NCBI RefSeq assembly: GCF_041365695.1
Contig: NZ_JBGFSJ010000001.1
Coordinates: forward strand, 1 to 64,000
Reading direction: 5' to 3'
Length of the DNA: 64,000 nucleotides
Source: Rhodosalinus sp041365695
Lineage (GTDB): Bacteria > Pseudomonadota > Alphaproteobacteria > Rhodobacterales > Rhodobacteraceae
Part shown: positions 52,742 through 61,719 of the stretch, in pieces
Position numbering within the stretch: position 1 is the stretch's first letter
How the letters are laid out: the number at the start of each line of letters is the position of its first letter
Position numbers and translations under genes: made by a program
Notes under the pieces: model-generated
Database searches by the model: none
Told to the model about the DNA's origin: nothing
Seen by the model: only the letters and a program-made list of their open reading frames with translations

Positions 52742-52780
52742 GACGGCGCCCGGTGCGCGGCGCCGGCGCGGGAGGCCCGC

Positions 52781-54181
52781 ATGATCCCGGTCTCCGGATT
52801 TGCCGGCCAGAGGGTCGCGGTGCTCGGGCTGGGACGGTCCGGGCTGTCGGCCGCACGAAGCCTCGCGGCGGGGGGCGCCCGCCCGCTTCTCTGGGACGAC
52901 AGCCCCGAGGCGCGGGCGCGCGCCGAGGCGGAGGGCCTGCCGCTTCACGATCTCTCAAGCGCGGGCGCCTTCGAGGGCGTCGCGCGGCTCGTGCTTTCTC
53001 CGGGCATCCCGCATCTCTATCCGGCGCCGCACCCGGTGGTGGCGGCGGCGGTCGCGGCGGGGATACCGGTCGACAACGACGTGGGCCTTTTCTTCGCCTC
53101 CCTCGGGCGCGGCGACTGGGACGGCTTCGACACGCCGCCGAGGGTGGTGGCCGTCACCGGCTCGAACGGGAAGTCCACCACCGCGGCGCTGATCCACCAT
53201 GTCCTGGGCGAGGCCGGGCGGCCCGCGCAGCTTGCCGGGAACATCGGGCGCGGCGTGCTCGACATCGACCCGCCCGGCGAGGCGGAGGTGATCGTGCTCG
53301 AGCTTTCCTCCTACCAGACCGAACTCGCCCGCGCGCTCACGCCCGATATCGCGGTGTTCACGAACCTGACCCCAGACCACCTCGAGCGTCACGGCGGGCT
53401 CGGCGGCTATTTCGCCGCGAAGCGGCGGCTCTTCGCCGAGGGCGGCCCGGACCGCGCGGTGATCGGGGTGGACGAGCCGGAGGGCCGCTTCCTCGCCGGC
53501 CAGCTCGCCGAGGCGCCGGGGGACGACCGGGTGATCCGCGTCTCGGGCGAGGGCAAGCTCGCCGGACCGGGCTGGTCGGTCTGCGCGCGCAAGGGGTTTC
53601 TGGCGGAGTGGCGCAAGGCGCGGCAGGTGGCCTCGGTCGACCTGCGCGGGATCAAGGGCCTTCCCGGCGCGCACAACCACCAGAATGCCTGCGCAGCCTA
53701 CGCCGCGGCGCGCGCGCTCGGGCTCGGCCCGCGCCAGATCGAGGCGGGGTTCGCGAGTTTCGCGGGCCTGCCGCACCGCAGCCAGGTCATCGCGGAGGCA
53801 GGCGGGGTCACTTACGTCAACGATTCCAAGGCCACCAACATCGACAGCGCCGCGCGCGCGCTCGGCGCGTTCCCGCGGATCCGCTGGATCTGCGGCGGGC
53901 TGGAGAAGACGGGCGGGCTCTCGGCGCTCGAGGGGCGCATGGGCGCGGTGGTGAAGGCCTACGTCATCGGCCGCGAGGCAGAGCGCTTCGCGGTGGCGCT
54001 TCGCGGTGTGGACACGGAGGTCTGCAGCGTCATGGGCCGCGCGGTGGAGCGCGCCATGGAAGAGGCGGAGCCGGGCGACACGGTGCTGCTTGCGCCGGCC
54101 GCCGCGAGCTTCGACCAGTACGACAACTTCGAGCAGCGCGGCGAGGATTTCATCGCCGAGGTGCGCGCCCGGCTGGGCTGA
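52781..54181 (+). CDS. murD: UDP-MurNAc-L-Ala:D-Glu ligase
   Basis: A 466-residue Mur ligase adding the second stem residue. The N-terminal Rossmann-like part (VAVLGLGRSGLSAARSL) binds the UDP group. The P-loop is TGSNGKSTT, then NLTPDHLERHG and VNDSKATNIDSA. It is separated from mraY by 142 bp, the longest gap inside the first half of the cluster. Confidence 0.97.
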   Translation: MIPVSGFAGQRVAVLGLGRSGLSAARSLAAGGARPLLWDDSPEARARAEAEGLPLHDLSSAGAFEGVARLVLSPGIPHLYPAPHPVVAAAVAAGIPVDNDVGLFFASLGRGDWDGFDTPPRVVAVTGSNGKSTTAALIHHVLGEAGRPAQLAGNIGRGVLDIDPPGEAEVIVLELSSYQTELARALTPDIAVFTNLTPDHLERHGGLGGYFAAKRRLFAEGGPDRAVIGVDEPEGRFLAGQLAEAPGDDRVIRVSGEGKLAGPGWSVCARKGFLAEWRKARQVASVDLRGIKGLPGAHNHQNACAAYAAARALGLGPRQIEAGFASFAGLPHRSQVIAEAGGVTYVNDSKATNIDSAARALGAFPRIRWICGGLEKTGGLSALEGRMGAVVKAYVIGREAERFAVALRGVDTEVCSVMGRAVERAMEEAEPGDTVLLAPAAASFDQYDNFEQRGEDFIAEVRARLG

Positions 54182-54290
54182 GGCGCAGCATGCGCGGTCT
54201 TTGCGCTGGCGCGCGGGCGGTGTTTTCGTTATCCTTTCGTCCAAGTCCCGCCAAAAGGGACACGGACAGAGGCAGCGAGCGGCAGGACCC

Positions 54291-55457
54291 ATGACGGAAA
54301 TGGTCTATGGCTCCGTTCCGGTACGGGACGGCGAGCCCATCCTTTCGAAGTGGTGGCGCACGGTGGATCGCTGGACGATCTCCTGCGTGCTCATCCTGTT
54401 CGGCATCGGCCTGCTTCTGGGGTTCGCCGCCTCGCCGCCGCTCGCGGCGCGCAACGGCTTCGACGCCTTCCACTACGTCGAGCGGCAGGCGATTTTCGGG
54501 GTCGCGGCGCTCCTGGCCATGCTCGCGGTCTCCATGATGACCCCCCACACCGTGCGGCGCCTCGCCGTGCTGGGCTTTCTCGCCGCCTTCGTGGCGCTCG
54601 TCTTCCTGCCCGTCTTCGGCACCGATTTCGGCAAGGGGGCCGTGCGCTGGTACTCGCTCGGTTTCGCCTCGGTGCAGCCCTCGGAGTTCCTCAAGCCCGC
54701 CTTCGTCGTGGTCGCCGCCTGGCTCGTCGCGGCCAGCCAGGAGATCAACGGCCCGCCGGGGCGCACGTGGTCCTTCGCGCTGACCGTCGCCATCGTGCTC
54801 ATGCTCGCGCTTCAGCCCGATTTCGGGCAGGCCGCGCTGGTGCTTTTCGGGTGGGGCGTGATCTACTTCGTGGCCGGGGCGCCGCTTTTCATTTTGGCCG
54901 GGATCGCGGGGATCGTGGTGCTGGCGGGCTCGGTCGCCTATTCCGGCTCGGAGCATTTCGCCCGCCGCATCGACGGCTTCCTCGCCCCCGAGGTCGATCC
55001 CAACACTCAGCTCGGCTTCGCCACCAACGCGATCCGCGAGGGCGGCTTCTTCGGGGTCGGCGTGGGGGAGGGGCAGGTGAAATGGTCGCTGCCCGACGCG
55101 CACACCGATTTCATCATCGCGGTCGCGGCCGAGGAATACGGGCTTGTCCTCGTGTTCGTTCTCATCGCGCTCTACACCACGGTGGTCGTGCGCGCCTTCT
55201 CGCGGCTGATGCGCGAGCGTGACCCGTTCATCCGCCTGGCCGGAACCGGGCTTGCCGCGATGTTCGGTGTGCAGGCCATGATCAACATGGGCGTGGCGGT
55301 GCGGTTGCTGCCCGCCAAGGGCATGACGCTGCCCTTCGTGAGTTACGGCGGATCGTCGATCATCGCCACCGGGATCGCGATGGGCATGCTGCTCGCCTTC
55401 ACGCGGACACGCCCGCAAGGCGAGATCGGCGAGCTGTTGCGGGGCAGGCTGCGGTGA
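54291..55457 (+). CDS. ftsW: Septal peptidoglycan glycosyltransferase FtsW
   Basis: A 388-residue SEDS protein with ten membrane segments. Conserved motifs include GAVRWYSLGFASVQPSEFLK, QPDFGQAALVL, DAHTDFIIAVAAEEYG and LLPAKGMTLPFVSYGGSS. It polymerises lipid II together with FtsI. Its stop overlaps the murG GTG start. Confidence 0.96.
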   Translation: MTEMVYGSVPVRDGEPILSKWWRTVDRWTISCVLILFGIGLLLGFAASPPLAARNGFDAFHYVERQAIFGVAALLAMLAVSMMTPHTVRRLAVLGFLAAFVALVFLPVFGTDFGKGAVRWYSLGFASVQPSEFLKPAFVVVAAWLVAASQEINGPPGRTWSFALTVAIVLMLALQPDFGQAALVLFGWGVIYFVAGAPLFILAGIAGIVVLAGSVAYSGSEHFARRIDGFLAPEVDPNTQLGFATNAIREGGFFGVGVGEGQVKWSLPDAHTDFIIAVAAEEYGLVLVFVLIALYTTVVVRAFSRLMRERDPFIRLAGTGLAAMFGVQAMINMGVAVRLLPAKGMTLPFVSYGGSSIIATGIAMGMLLAFTRTRPQGEIGELLRGRLR

Positions 55458-56554
55458 GCGCCGCGCCGCTTCTCGTCATGGCCGCGGGCGGCACGGGCGG
55501 GCACATGTTTCCCGCCCAGGCGCTCGCCGAGGAGATGCTGCGCCGCGGCTGGCGCGTGAAGCTTTCCACCGACGATCGCGGTGCGCGCTACACCGGCGGC
55601 TTCCCGCACAGCGTTCAGATCGACGAGATCGCGAGCGCGAGCGTCTCGCGCGGCGGCGCGCTGGCCCGGGCCGCGGCGCCCTTCCGGATCGCGCAGGGCG
55701 TGGCGACGGCGATCCTCGCCATGCGCGGCGACCGCCCTCTGGTGGTGGTCGGCTTCGGCGGCTACCCGACGATCCCCGCGCTGTCGGCGGCGGTGGCCCT
55801 GGGCATCCCGCGCATCATCCACGAGCAGAACGGCGTGCCGGGGCGGGTGAACGCGCTTTTCGCCAGGCGCGTGGACGCGGTCGCCTGCGGCACCTGGCCC
55901 ACGGCGCTGCCCGGCGGCATCGAGGGCATCCATGTGGGCAACCCCGTACGCGGCGCCGTGCAGGAGCGGGCCGGCGCGCCTTACATCCCGCCCGGCGACT
56001 ACCCGATGTCGCTTCTTGTGATCGGGGGTAGCCAGGGCGCGCGCATCCTGTCCGACACGGTGCCCGCGGCGGTGGTGCGCCTGCCCGAGGCGCTGCGCGC
56101 CCGGCTGCGGGTCAGCCATCAGGCCCGCGAGGAGGACCGGGCGCGCGTCGCGGGCTTCTATGCCGAGAATGGCATCGATGCCGAGGTTCGCCCCTTCTTC
56201 AACGACGTGCCGCGCCGGATGAGCGAGGCGCAGCTCGTCATCAGCCGCGCCGGCGCCTCCTCGGTGGCCGATATCGCGGCGATCGGGCGGCCCGCGATCC
56301 TCGTGCCCTATGCCGCCGCCACGGCGGATCATCAGACCGCGAACGCCCGCGCGCTCACCGAGGCCGGGGGCGCGATCCGCATCCCCGAATCCAAGCTTTC
56401 GCCGGAAAGCCTGTCCGAGCAGATCCGCCTGGTGCTGGACAATCCCGAGGGGGCGACCCAGATGGCCGCCGCCGCGCTGTCCTGCGCGGTGCCCGACGCG
56501 GTGGAGCGGCTTGCGGGCATGGTCGAGGAGCTGGCGGTGAAAGGACAGCGATGA
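55454..56554 (+). CDS. murG: Lipid II synthase MurG
   Basis: A 366-residue GT-B glycosyltransferase that adds GlcNAc to lipid I on the cytoplasmic face. It has the N-terminal glycine loop MAAGGTGGHMFPA, the HEQNGVPGRVN segment, the second G-loop VIGGSQGAR and the UDP-binding ISRAGASSVADIAAIGRPAILVP. The start is GTG. It overlaps both neighbours by four bases. Confidence 0.97.
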   Translation: MSAAPLLVMAAGGTGGHMFPAQALAEEMLRRGWRVKLSTDDRGARYTGGFPHSVQIDEIASASVSRGGALARAAAPFRIAQGVATAILAMRGDRPLVVVGFGGYPTIPALSAAVALGIPRIIHEQNGVPGRVNALFARRVDAVACGTWPTALPGGIEGIHVGNPVRGAVQERAGAPYIPPGDYPMSLLVIGGSQGARILSDTVPAAVVRLPEALRARLRVSHQAREEDRARVAGFYAENGIDAEVRPFFNDVPRRMSEAQLVISRAGASSVADIAAIGRPAILVPYAAATADHQTANARALTEAGGAIRIPESKLSPESLSEQIRLVLDNPEGATQMAAAALSCAVPDAVERLAGMVEELAVKGQR

Positions 56555-57948
56555 GCGCAGCGACCAAACTTCCCACCGATGTCGGGCCGATCCATTTCGT
56601 GGGCATCGGCGGCATCGGCATGTCGGGCATCGCCGAGGTGCTGGTCAATCACGGCTACACCGTGCAGGGGTCCGACCTGAAGCAAAGCCCGATCACCGAG
56701 CGGCTGGCCGGCATGGGCGTGCGCGTCTTCGAGGGCCAGCGCGCCGGAAACCTCGACGACGCGGAGGTCGTGGTGATCTCCTCGGCCATCAAGCCCGGCA
56801 ACGCGGAACTCGACGAGGCGCGCCGGCGGGGCCTTCCGGTGGTGCGCCGCGCAGAGATGCTGGCCGAGCTCATGCGGCTCAAGTCGAACGTCGCGGTGGC
56901 CGGAACCCACGGCAAGACCACGACGACGACCCTCGTGGCGACGCTGCTCGATGCGGGCGGGCTCGATCCCACGGTGATCAATGGCGGGATCATCCACGCC
57001 TACGGCTCCAACGCGCGGATGGGGCAGGGCGAGTGGATGGTGGTCGAGGCCGACGAATCCGACGGCACCTTCAACCGCCTTCCCGCCACCATCGCCATCG
57101 TCACCAACATCGACCCCGAGCACATGGAGCACTGGGGCGATTTCGCGCGGCTGAAGCAGGGCTTCCAGGACTTCGTCTCCAACATCCCGTTCTACGGGCT
57201 CGCCGTGCTCTGCACCGACCACCCCGAGGTGCAGGCCCTTGCCGGGCGGCTGACCGATCGGCGGGTGCTGACCTACGGGTTCAACGCGCAGGCCGACGTG
57301 CGGGCGGTGAACCTGCGTTACGAGGGCGGCGAGGCGCATTTCGACGTCGCGCTGCAGGCCGAGGGCAGGATGATCGAGGGCTGCCGGCTGCCCATGCCCG
57401 GCGAGCACAACGTTTCCAACGCGCTTGCCGCGGTGGCGGTGGCGCGCCATCTCGGCATCAGCCGGGCGGGCATCCGCGACGCGCTCGCCGCCTTCCGCGG
57501 CGTGAACCGCCGGTTCACGAAGGTGGGCGAGGTCGGCGGCGTGACGATCATCGACGATTACGGCCATCACCCGGTGGAGATCGCGGCCGTGCTCCGCGCC
57601 GCGCGCCAGAGCGGCGAGGGTCGCGTGATCGCGGTGCACCAGCCGCATCGTTACACCCGCCTCTCCTCGCTCTTCGAGGATTTCTGCGGCTGCTTCAACG
57701 AGGCCGACGTGGTCGCCATCGCCGAGGTCTACGCCGCCGGAGAGGACCCCGTCGCGGGCGCCTCGCGCGACGACCTGGTGGCCGGCCTCATCCGCCACGG
57801 TCACCGGCACGCCCGCGCCATCGGCGGCGAGGAGGACCTGGTGCGGCTCGTCCGCGAAGAGGCGCAGCCGGGGGACATGGTGGTCTGCCTCGGCGCGGGC
57901 AGCATCTCCGCCTGGGCCAACGCGCTGCCCGGGCGGCTCGGGGGGTGA
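56551..57948 (+). CDS. murC: UDP-MurNAc:L-alanine ligase
   Basis: A 465-residue Mur ligase, the first amino-acid addition step. It starts with HFVGIGGIGMSGIAE and has P-loop AGTHGKTTTTTL, ADESDGTF and the DDYGHHPVEI motif typical of MurC. A 289-bp gap follows, with no recognisable gene, before the DUF2484 gene. Confidence 0.97.
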   Translation: MSAATKLPTDVGPIHFVGIGGIGMSGIAEVLVNHGYTVQGSDLKQSPITERLAGMGVRVFEGQRAGNLDDAEVVVISSAIKPGNAELDEARRRGLPVVRRAEMLAELMRLKSNVAVAGTHGKTTTTTLVATLLDAGGLDPTVINGGIIHAYGSNARMGQGEWMVVEADESDGTFNRLPATIAIVTNIDPEHMEHWGDFARLKQGFQDFVSNIPFYGLAVLCTDHPEVQALAGRLTDRRVLTYGFNAQADVRAVNLRYEGGEAHFDVALQAEGRMIEGCRLPMPGEHNVSNALAAVAVARHLGISRAGIRDALAAFRGVNRRFTKVGEVGGVTIIDDYGHHPVEIAAVLRAARQSGEGRVIAVHQPHRYTRLSSLFEDFCGCFNEADVVAIAEVYAAGEDPVAGASRDDLVAGLIRHGHRHARAIGGEEDLVRLVREEAQPGDMVVCLGAGSISAWANALPGRLGG

Positions 57949-58237
57949 CGGTGGCGGCCGCCGCGCACGCGCACCGCACCGGGCCGGGTCTGCCGGCCGC
58001 CCCCGGCGTGGCGGAGAGCGCGGCTGTCGCGATCGATCGATCCGGCGGCGCGATCTCGCCGCGGCCCGGCCTGCCGGCCCACGGGCCACGCGTCTTCGAA
58101 GATGCGTTCGACGGGCGCGGGAGGCCAGGCGCCGCGCGCGGCCATGTCCCTGGAGCGACCCGCGCAAGCGCGACCCCCGTGGCGCGCCCCTTCGGATCGG
58201 GCGTGCCCGCGACCTGCCGCGCGGCCGGGGGGACGCC

Positions 58238-58510
58238 ATGACGCTGTCGCTCACGCTCGCCTGCCTCTGGGTCGTGCTGGCCAATGTCGCGGGGATGCTC
58301 CCCTCGCGGGACAATCACTGGACCCGGGCCTACTGGCTGATCGCCGCGGGCATTCCGATCCTGGGCTTCGTCACCTACGAGAACGGGCCCTGGGCGGGGC
58401 TTCTCGCGCTCGCGGCGGGGATGAGCGTGCTGCGCTGGCCGGTCTGGTATCTCTGGCGCAGCGTCGCGGCCCGCCTCGGGCCGCCGCGGGGGCCGGACGG
58501 CGATGGTTAG
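58238..58510 (+). CDS. DUF2484 family small membrane protein
   Basis: A 90-residue protein with three hydrophobic segments (about residues 3-20, 30-46 and 50-70). It matches DUF2484, a family I know from the murC-murB interval of Rhodobacterales. The function is unknown; the position implies a link to wall synthesis. Its end overlaps the next small gene by eight bases. Confidence 0.8.
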   Translation: MTLSLTLACLWVVLANVAGMLPSRDNHWTRAYWLIAAGIPILGFVTYENGPWAGLLALAAGMSVLRWPVWYLWRSVAARLGPPRGPDGDG

Positions 58511-58781
58511 CCTCGGCCCCGTCCTCGCCTATGGCGGCTGGGCGCTCGCGCCGCTCATGGCCTGGGTGGCGCTTGCCGCGGGGCTCGAGGGCAGGGCGGG
58601 GCGCTACCTCGCGCTCCTCGCCCTCTATTCCGGCTTCGCGCTCGTCACCTGGGCGGCGCTCGCGCGCAGCGAGGGCCCCGCTGTCGCGCCCGCCGCCGTC
58701 GCCATCGGCTGGGCGGGCGTGGCGGCCGTCTCCTCGGCGCTTTTCGCCTTCGGCCTCTGGGCCGGGCGGCACGGGCGGTGA
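58503..58781 (+). CDS. Small membrane protein in dcw cluster, function unknown
   Basis: A 92-residue, Ala-rich protein I do not recognise. Hydrophobic stretches at about residues 4-26, 34-52 and 60-86 suggest three membrane segments. Strong third-position GC and an overlap with the DUF2484 gene support it as real and co-translated. A role with DUF2484 beside MurB is guesswork. Confidence 0.65.
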   Translation: MVSLGPVLAYGGWALAPLMAWVALAAGLEGRAGRYLALLALYSGFALVTWAALARSEGPAVAPAAVAIGWAGVAAVSSALFAFGLWAGRHGR

Positions 58782-58879
58782 GCGCGGGTGCAGGCCGCGG
58801 CGCCCTTGCCCGTGGCGCCGGCGAACGCTATCGCAAAGCCGCCGGGGCCGGCACGGACCCGGCGACGGGAGACGCCGAG

Positions 58880-59863
58880 ATGAGCCGAACCACAGCCCCG
58901 CCCCCCGCCGCCCTGCCCGAGGTCCGCGGGCGCCTGACGCAAGGCAAGCCCCTGTCGGAGCTCACCTGGCTTCGGGTGGGCGGGCCGGCGGAGTGGCTTT
59001 TCCAGCCCGCCGACACCGGGGATCTCGCGGCGTTCCTGAAGGCGCTCGACCCCGCGGTGCCGGTCTTTCCCATGGGCGTGGGCTCCAACCTCATCGTGCG
59101 GGACGGTGGCGTGCGTGGCGTGGTGATCCGCCTCGGGCGCGGATTCAACCACATTCGGATCGAGGACGGCCGCGTCATCGCCGGGGCCGCCGCGCTCGAC
59201 GCCCATGTGGCGCGGCGCGCGGCGGAGGCGGGGCGCGACCTGACCTTCCTGCGCACCATTCCCGGCGCGATCGGCGGCGCGGTGCGCATGAATGCCGGCT
59301 GCTACGGCACCTATGTCGCGAACCGGTTCGTGGAGGCGACCGCGGTGACGCGCGCGGGCGAGGTCGTGACGCTGGGGCCGGGCGAGCTGAATTTCCGCTA
59401 CCGCCAGACCGACCTGCCCGACGGGTGGGTGCTCACCCGGGCGGTGTTCGAGGCGCCCGCGGGCGCGCCCGAGGCGCTGCGCGCGCGGATGGAGGAACAA
59501 CTGGCCCGCCGCGACGCCACGCAGCCCACCCGGGCGCGCAGCGCGGGCTCCACCTTCCGCAACCCGGCGGGGTTTTCCTCCACCGGGCGGGCCGACGACA
59601 CCCATGAGCTCAAGGCCTGGAAGCTCATCGAGGAGGCGGGGATGCGCGGTGCGCGGCACGGCGGCGCGGCGATGTCGGAGAAGCACGCCAATTTCCTGAC
59701 CAACGCGGGCGGGGCCACGGCCGCCGAGCTCGAGGCGCTGGGCGAACGCGTCCGAAAAAGGGTTTTCCAAAACAGCGGAATAGAGCTAGAGTGGGAGATC
59801 ATGAGGGTCGGCGAAACGGCCCCTGAAACAGGCACGATCCAGTTCGATAACGACAAGTCCTGA
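58880..59863 (+). CDS. murB: UDP-N-acetylenolpyruvoylglucosamine reductase
   Basis: A 327-residue FAD enzyme reducing UDP-GlcNAc-enolpyruvate to UDP-MurNAc. FAD-binding regions are TWLRVGGPAEWLFQP and PMGVGSNLIVRDGGV. The catalytic set includes FRYRQTDLP and the Ser in GSTFRNP, and a Glu near EKHANF completes it. The ATG at 58880 has GGGAGA upstream; a GTG at 58778 would add a low-complexity extension and is rejected. Confidence 0.96.
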   Translation: MSRTTAPPPAALPEVRGRLTQGKPLSELTWLRVGGPAEWLFQPADTGDLAAFLKALDPAVPVFPMGVGSNLIVRDGGVRGVVIRLGRGFNHIRIEDGRVIAGAAALDAHVARRAAEAGRDLTFLRTIPGAIGGAVRMNAGCYGTYVANRFVEATAVTRAGEVVTLGPGELNFRYRQTDLPDGWVLTRAVFEAPAGAPEALRARMEEQLARRDATQPTRARSAGSTFRNPAGFSSTGRADDTHELKAWKLIEEAGMRGARHGGAAMSEKHANFLTNAGGATAAELEALGERVRKRVFQNSGIELEWEIMRVGETAPETGTIQFDNDKS

Positions 59864-59931
59864 CCGGGCTTCTGCCCGGGGACCAGGCGGAACGACACGG
59901 GCGCGAACGCCCGGGGCATTGAGGCGAGGGT

Positions 59932-60846
59932 ATGTCGAGCAGGACAACCCCGAATGTGGCGGTGTTGATGGGCGGCATGTCCGCAGAGCGCGAGGTGTCG
60001 CTGTCCTCGGGCCGCGAATGCGCGTCGGCGCTGCGCTCCGAGGGATTCCGCGTCACCGAGATCGACGCGGGCCCCGACCTGCCCGCACGGCTCGCCGAGG
60101 CTCGGCCCGGCGTGGTGTTCAACGCGCTGCACGGCCGCTGGGGCGAGGATGGCTGCGTCCAGGGCCTGCTGGAGTGGATGCGGCTGCCCTACACGCATTC
60201 CGGCGTGCTGGCCTCGGCGCTCGCCATGGACAAGCAGCGCTCCAAGGAGGTCTTCGCGGCGGCGGGGCTGCCGGTGGCCGAGAGCGTCCTCGCGCCCCGG
60301 GACGAGGTGCGCGCGCGCCACGTCATGACCCCGCCCTACGTGGTCAAGCCCAACGACGAGGGATCCTCGGTCGGGATCTACATCGTCGACGCGGCGGCCG
60401 ACGCGCCGCCCGCGCTCTCCGACGAGATGCCCGAGACCGTCATGGTGGAAGCCTTCGCGCCCGGACGGGAACTGACGACCACGGTGATGGGCGGCCGGTC
60501 CCTGGCCGTGACCGACATCCTGACCGACGGCTGGTACGACTATGCCGCCAAGTACGCGCCCGGCGGCTCGCGCCACGTCGTGCCAGCCGAGATCCCCGAG
60601 GTGATCGCGGCGCTCTGTCTCGACCACGCGCGCCGCGCCCACGAGGTGCTGGGCTGTCGCGGTGTGTCGCGCACGGATTTCCGCTGGGACGAGGCGAAGG
60701 GCGCTGACGGCCTCGTGGTGCTGGAACTCAACACGCAGCCCGGCATGACGCCCACCTCGCTCAGCCCCGAACAGGCCCGCGCCGTGGGGATGAGCTTCGG
60801 CGAGATGTGCCGCTGGATGGTGGAGGACGCCTCATGCGACCGCTGA
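59932..60846 (+). CDS. ddl: D-alanine-D-alanine ligase
   Basis: A 304-residue ATP-grasp enzyme. It starts NVAVLMGGMSAEREVSLSSG and has HGRWGEDGCVQGLLE, the ATP-binding VVKPNDEGSSVGIY and the metal-binding VLELNTQPGMTPTSLSPEQA. It supplies the dipeptide used by MurF. Its last 13 bases overlap ftsQ. Confidence 0.97.
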   Translation: MSSRTTPNVAVLMGGMSAEREVSLSSGRECASALRSEGFRVTEIDAGPDLPARLAEARPGVVFNALHGRWGEDGCVQGLLEWMRLPYTHSGVLASALAMDKQRSKEVFAAAGLPVAESVLAPRDEVRARHVMTPPYVVKPNDEGSSVGIYIVDAAADAPPALSDEMPETVMVEAFAPGRELTTTVMGGRSLAVTDILTDGWYDYAAKYAPGGSRHVVPAEIPEVIAALCLDHARRAHEVLGCRGVSRTDFRWDEAKGADGLVVLELNTQPGMTPTSLSPEQARAVGMSFGEMCRWMVEDASCDR

Positions 60847-61712
60847 CGCGCTGGGTGCGGCAGGGCGATCCGGCGCCGTCGCGCCTGGCCTACCGGATGG
60901 AACGGCTGATGCTGACGCCGCTCTTCCGCGTCGCGTTGCGCCTGGGCGTGCCGCTCGTCGCCGTGGTCGCCGCGGGGGCGGTCTATTTCTCCGACGCGGC
61001 GCGGCGCGAGGCGATCGTCGGCGCCGTGGCCAACCTGCGCCACGCGATCGAGAGCCGGCCCGAGTTCCGGGTCGACCTCATGGCAATCGACGGCGCGAGC
61101 GCGGGCGTGGCAGCCGATATCCGCGAAATCCTCCAGGTCGATTTCCCGACGACGAGCTTCGATCTGGATCTCGACGCCATGCGCGCCCAGGTCCTCGAGC
61201 TTTCCCCGGTGGAGGCGGTCGCGCTGCGCATCCGGCCGGGCGGCATCCTGCAGGTGGACGTGACCGAACGCGTGCCCGCGGTGGTCTGGCGGCACCGCGA
61301 CGGGCTCGATCTGCTCGATGCCGGTGGCGCGCTTGTCCACCCGGTCGACTCGCGCGCCGCGCGCGCCGACCTGCCGCTGGTGGCCGGTGAAGGGGCCGAC
61401 GCCGCGGTGGCCGAGGCGCTCGCGCTCGTCGCCGCCGCCCGTCCCCTGCACGATCGGTTCCGCGGCCTCATCCGGGTGGGCGAACGGCGCTGGGACGTGG
61501 TTCTGGACCGCGGCCAGCGCATCCTGCTGCCGCCGACGGGCGCGCGCCGCGCGCTCGAGCGGGTGATCGCCATGGACCAGGCCGAGGACCTTTTTGCCCG
61601 CGATGTCGCGGCCGTCGACATGCGCCTGCCGGCGCGGCCGACGATCCGCCTGAACGCGGGCGCGGTGGAAGAGCTGCGCCGGATCCGGGCGCTGCAATGG
61701 GGAGAGGAGTGA
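60834..61712 (+). CDS. ftsQ: Cell division protein FtsQ
   Basis: A 292-residue bitopic protein with a cytoplasmic N-terminus of about 34 residues and one membrane helix at about residues 35-55 (VALRLGVPLVAVVAAGAVYF). A POTRA domain (FRVDLMAIDGASAGVAADIREIL) and the FtsQ domain with VDVTERVPAVVWRH follow. The start at 60834 has GGAGGA just upstream, inside ddl. It recruits FtsL/FtsB and later proteins to the septum. Confidence 0.94.
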   Translation: MRPLTRWVRQGDPAPSRLAYRMERLMLTPLFRVALRLGVPLVAVVAAGAVYFSDAARREAIVGAVANLRHAIESRPEFRVDLMAIDGASAGVAADIREILQVDFPTTSFDLDLDAMRAQVLELSPVEAVALRIRPGGILQVDVTERVPAVVWRHRDGLDLLDAGGALVHPVDSRAARADLPLVAGEGADAAVAEALALVAAARPLHDRFRGLIRVGERRWDVVLDRGQRILLPPTGARRALERVIAMDQAEDLFARDVAAVDMRLPARPTIRLNAGAVEELRRIRALQWGEE

Positions 61713-61719
61713 GACGCCC

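Noticed and set aside
57949..58237. A gene in the gap between murC and DUF2484
   Set aside because: Open frames there are continuations of shadows of murC and give low-complexity Arg/Ala/Pro sequence with no start signal.
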